A stretch of DNA of 64,000 bases from Terriglobia bacterium (lineage in GTDB: Bacteria > Acidobacteriota > Terriglobia > Terriglobales > Acidobacteriaceae), in contig JAIQGK010000006.1 of NCBI GenBank assembly GCA_020072645.1, forward strand, positions 248,001-312,000, written 5' to 3'. The notes under the pieces are model-generated. The model saw only the letters and a program-made list of their open reading frames with translations, did no database searches and was not told where the DNA came from. The translations under genes were made by a program, and so were the position numbers. How positions within the stretch are numbered: the stretch's first letter is position 1; every line of letters begins with the position of its first letter. Below, one piece after another: positions 61,759-64,000 of the stretch.

Positions 61759-63867
61759 TTAATGTTTCCCCAACATCTCTCGGGCTGCTTGCACTACCGC
61801 GTCCGCAGTAAAGCCGAATCTCTTCAGCAATTCTTTGAGCGGAGCGGAAGCGCCGAAGGTCCGCATTCCAATACTCTTTCCCTTAGGGCCTACATACTGT
61901 GACCAGCCGAAGGTTGAAGCCTGCTCCACAGAAATGCGGGCGGTCACGCTCTGCGGCAACACGCTCTCACGATACTCTGGAGACTGTTTCTCAAATATTT
62001 CCCATGAAGGCATGCTTACAACGCGCACTTTGCGGCCTTCCGCACTCAGGGTTTCATATGCGGACACGCAGAGAGAAACTTCGCTTCCAGTAGCCATCAG
62101 GATCAGCTCGGGCTTTCCGTCTGGCGCATCGGCCAGGATGTACGCGCCTTTTGCCACACCGGAGGCAGCGGCGTACTTGCTGCGATCGAAGGTCGGAATA
62201 GCCTGGCGAGTAAGCACCAGCGCAGCCGGCTCATGCCGCAACTGCATGATCACTCGCCACGCTTCTGTAACTTCATTGGCGTCTGCCGGACGCAGCGTAA
62301 TAAATCCGTGCAGCGCTCGGAGTGACGCGAGTTGCTCAATCGGCTGATGCGTGGGACCGTCTTCACCCACACCGATAGAGTCATGAGTGAACACATAAAT
62401 GACAGGAATTTCCATGATCGCCGCGAGGCGCATGGGTGGACGAGAATAGTCGCTGAAGATCAGGAACCCGGAGCCGTAAGGACGAATCTTACTGAGTGAG
62501 AGTCCGTTCAGGATAGAGCACATGGCATGCTCACGGATGCCAAAATGGAAGTTGCGCCCGGCGTAGCTGCCAGCTTCAAATTCGCCAGCGCCCTCAAAAC
62601 TGAGGTGCGTTTTAGTTGAAGGAGCAAGATCGGCTGATCCACCCATGAGCCAGGGCACATTTTGGGCAAGCACGTTCAGGACCTTGGCGGATGAATCTCG
62701 GCTGGCCATGCCTTTAGGATCGGCAGGGAAGACGGGCAGATTCTTGTCCCAGCCTTCAGGAAGCTGGCGATGCTGCATGCGCGTGACCTGGTCAGCGAGA
62801 TCGGGGGACGTCTTTTTATACTGCGCGAACGTCGCTTCCCATGCGGTACGGAGGTCATGTCCGCGCTTACCCATCACGGCAGAGAAATGTTCACGTACTC
62901 CGTCTGGCACCAGGAATTTTGCGTCCTCCGGCCAGCCGTAAACGCGCTTCGCTCCACGAATTTCTTCTTCACCCAGCGGCTCGCCATGGGCTTCTTTGGT
63001 GTCCTGCTTTTTCGGCGCGCCATAGGCAATGTGGCTGTCAATAATAATGAATGTGGGGCGGTCGTTAGTCTGGTGAAAAACGTTGAGAGCGCGGGTCAAC
63101 AATTCCAAATCATTGGCATCGCCTACACGCGTGACGTTCCAGCCATATCCCATGAATCGGGAAGCAATGTCTTCACTGAACGCCAGCTTGGTTTTGCCTT
63201 CAATCGTGATGTGGTTATTGTCATAGAGCCAGCAAAGATTGCTCAGCTTGAGATGGCCTGCCAGCGATGCCGCCTCACTGGAAACGCCTTCCATCATGTC
63301 CCCATCGCCGCAGATCGCATAGACGTTGTAATTGAACAGCTCAATATCCGGCTGATTGAAATGTGCAGCCTGCCATTTGGCCGCAATCGCCATGCCCACA
63401 CTATTGGCCACGCCCTGGCCCAGCGGGCCGGTAGTGGTTTCAACGCCAGAAGTTAGCCGATATTCAGGATGTCCGGGGCATTTGCTGTCTAGCTGGCGGA
63501 AGTGCTTGATGTCGTCCAGGGAAACGGCAGGCTCGCCCAGCGTTTCATACTTCGGATTTACTGCCTTTACGCCGGCAAGATGCAGCAATCCATAAAGCAG
63601 CATGGAGGCGTGTCCATTGGAAAGGACAAAGCGGTCACGGTTGGGCCAGATGGGATCTTCAGGATCATAGCGAAGGAAGCGCTGCCAGAGGACGTAAGCC
63701 ACAGGTGCCAGGGCCATAGGCGTTCCCGGATGACCGGAATTCGCCTGCTGCACCGCGTCCATGGCGAGCGTGCGGACGGTGTTAATGCAGAGCTGATCAA
63801 TATTGCCTGCGTTTTTTATGTCTTTGGTCTGGTCGGCGACTTCTGGCAAGGTCACGGGAAGAGCCAT
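61759..63867 (-). CDS. tkt: Transketolase
   Basis: 702 residues from the ATG at 63867, the first ATG. A TTG four codons upstream abuts the GGAGG and is unlikely as a start. Thiamine-diphosphate fold: QANSGHPGTPMALAP, GDGDMMEGVSSEAASLAGHL and the Asn motif; SIGVGEDGPTHQPIEQLASLR in the Pyr domain. It transfers two-carbon units between sugar phosphates. First gene of the pentose-phosphate operon; the promoter must lie in the right-edge noncoding DNA at 63868-64000. Confidence 0.96.
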   Translation of the reverse strand: MALPVTLPEVADQTKDIKNAGNIDQLCINTVRTLAMDAVQQANSGHPGTPMALAPVAYVLWQRFLRYDPEDPIWPNRDRFVLSNGHASMLLYGLLHLAGVKAVNPKYETLGEPAVSLDDIKHFRQLDSKCPGHPEYRLTSGVETTTGPLGQGVANSVGMAIAAKWQAAHFNQPDIELFNYNVYAICGDGDMMEGVSSEAASLAGHLKLSNLCWLYDNNHITIEGKTKLAFSEDIASRFMGYGWNVTRVGDANDLELLTRALNVFHQTNDRPTFIIIDSHIAYGAPKKQDTKEAHGEPLGEEEIRGAKRVYGWPEDAKFLVPDGVREHFSAVMGKRGHDLRTAWEATFAQYKKTSPDLADQVTRMQHRQLPEGWDKNLPVFPADPKGMASRDSSAKVLNVLAQNVPWLMGGSADLAPSTKTHLSFEGAGEFEAGSYAGRNFHFGIREHAMCSILNGLSLSKIRPYGSGFLIFSDYSRPPMRLAAIMEIPVIYVFTHDSIGVGEDGPTHQPIEQLASLRALHGFITLRPADANEVTEAWRVIMQLRHEPAALVLTRQAIPTFDRSKYAAASGVAKGAYILADAPDGKPELILMATGSEVSLCVSAYETLSAEGRKVRVVSMPSWEIFEKQSPEYRESVLPQSVTARISVEQASTFGWSQYVGPKGKSIGMRTFGASAPLKELLKRFGFTADAVVQAAREMLGKH

Positions 63868-64000
63868 TCTCTTAAGCAACCTCCAACAGATAAGCCTACG
63901 CTAAATTGGGGCCATCTGGGGAGTGCGGAAACCGCTTTTTGCGAGATGGCGGCGCAAGAAGCTGAGGAAAATTGGGCAAAACCCCAAAACCTTACGGCTG

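Overview
The window looks like a chromosomal stretch from a soil-type Acidobacteriota (Terriglobia-like). This is an inference from gene content: a TreS-maltokinase fusion, short GndA-type 6-phosphogluconate dehydrogenase, unfused transaldolase and glucose-6-phosphate isomerase in one operon, DcaP-like porin, many TPR proteins and a low-to-moderate density of small orphan genes. No rRNA, tRNA, CRISPR array, prophage or complete insertion sequence was seen. The left edge cuts a TPR gene; the right edge ends in noncoding DNA upstream of transketolase.

Layout. 1-9.6 kb: a truncated TPR gene, mutS2, an overlapping treS/maltokinase-malQ pair and a phosphopantetheinyl transferase. 9.7-18.2 kb: a sugar kinase preceded by an orphan recombinase-domain gene, a VOC protein, two tiny basic proteins, a secreted aspartyl protease, an APC permease, an amidohydrolase and a TPR protein with a surface-adhesin-E-like tail. 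18.4-19.6 kb: a REP array around a REP-associated tyrosine transposase (RAYT). 19.9-23.3 kb: a STAS-like protein, a Gln/Gly-repeat protein, a YciF-like protein and an AidB-like acyl-CoA dehydrogenase.

23.5-41.5 kb is an anion and phosphate region: fluoride riboswitch-crcB-DUF190; CHAD-ppx; ppk-sixA; phoU-pstBAC-pstS; a porin; an arsenic cassette (acr3, arsR, divergent arsC); and phoBR. Candidate Pho boxes with 11-bp period precede pstS and pstC, so the PhoBR pair encoded 5-8 kb away is the likely regulator of Pst. Ppk makes polyphosphate, Ppx degrades it, and the CHAD protein probably binds it.

41.5-53.8 kb: an M28 peptidase, a SpoIIE-type phosphatase, two overlapping unknown membrane genes, a 41-residue secreted peptide gene with a decayed tandem copy, a YihY-family membrane protein, a cold-shock protein, an STN-domain protein and a second two-component system. 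53.8-63.9 kb: a radical SAM gene and a pentose-phosphate operon in transcription order tkt-rpiB-tal-pgi-gnd-zwf-pgl, tightly packed from tkt to pgi. It encodes every step of the oxidative branch and most of the non-oxidative branch, but no rpe.

The most unusual points are a TreS whose fused maltokinase has apparently lost two kinase-critical residues, the RAYT/REP locus with two covarying hairpin families, the fluoride-riboswitch operon carrying DUF190, the Pho boxes, the tandem peptide genes and the orphan recombinase domain.
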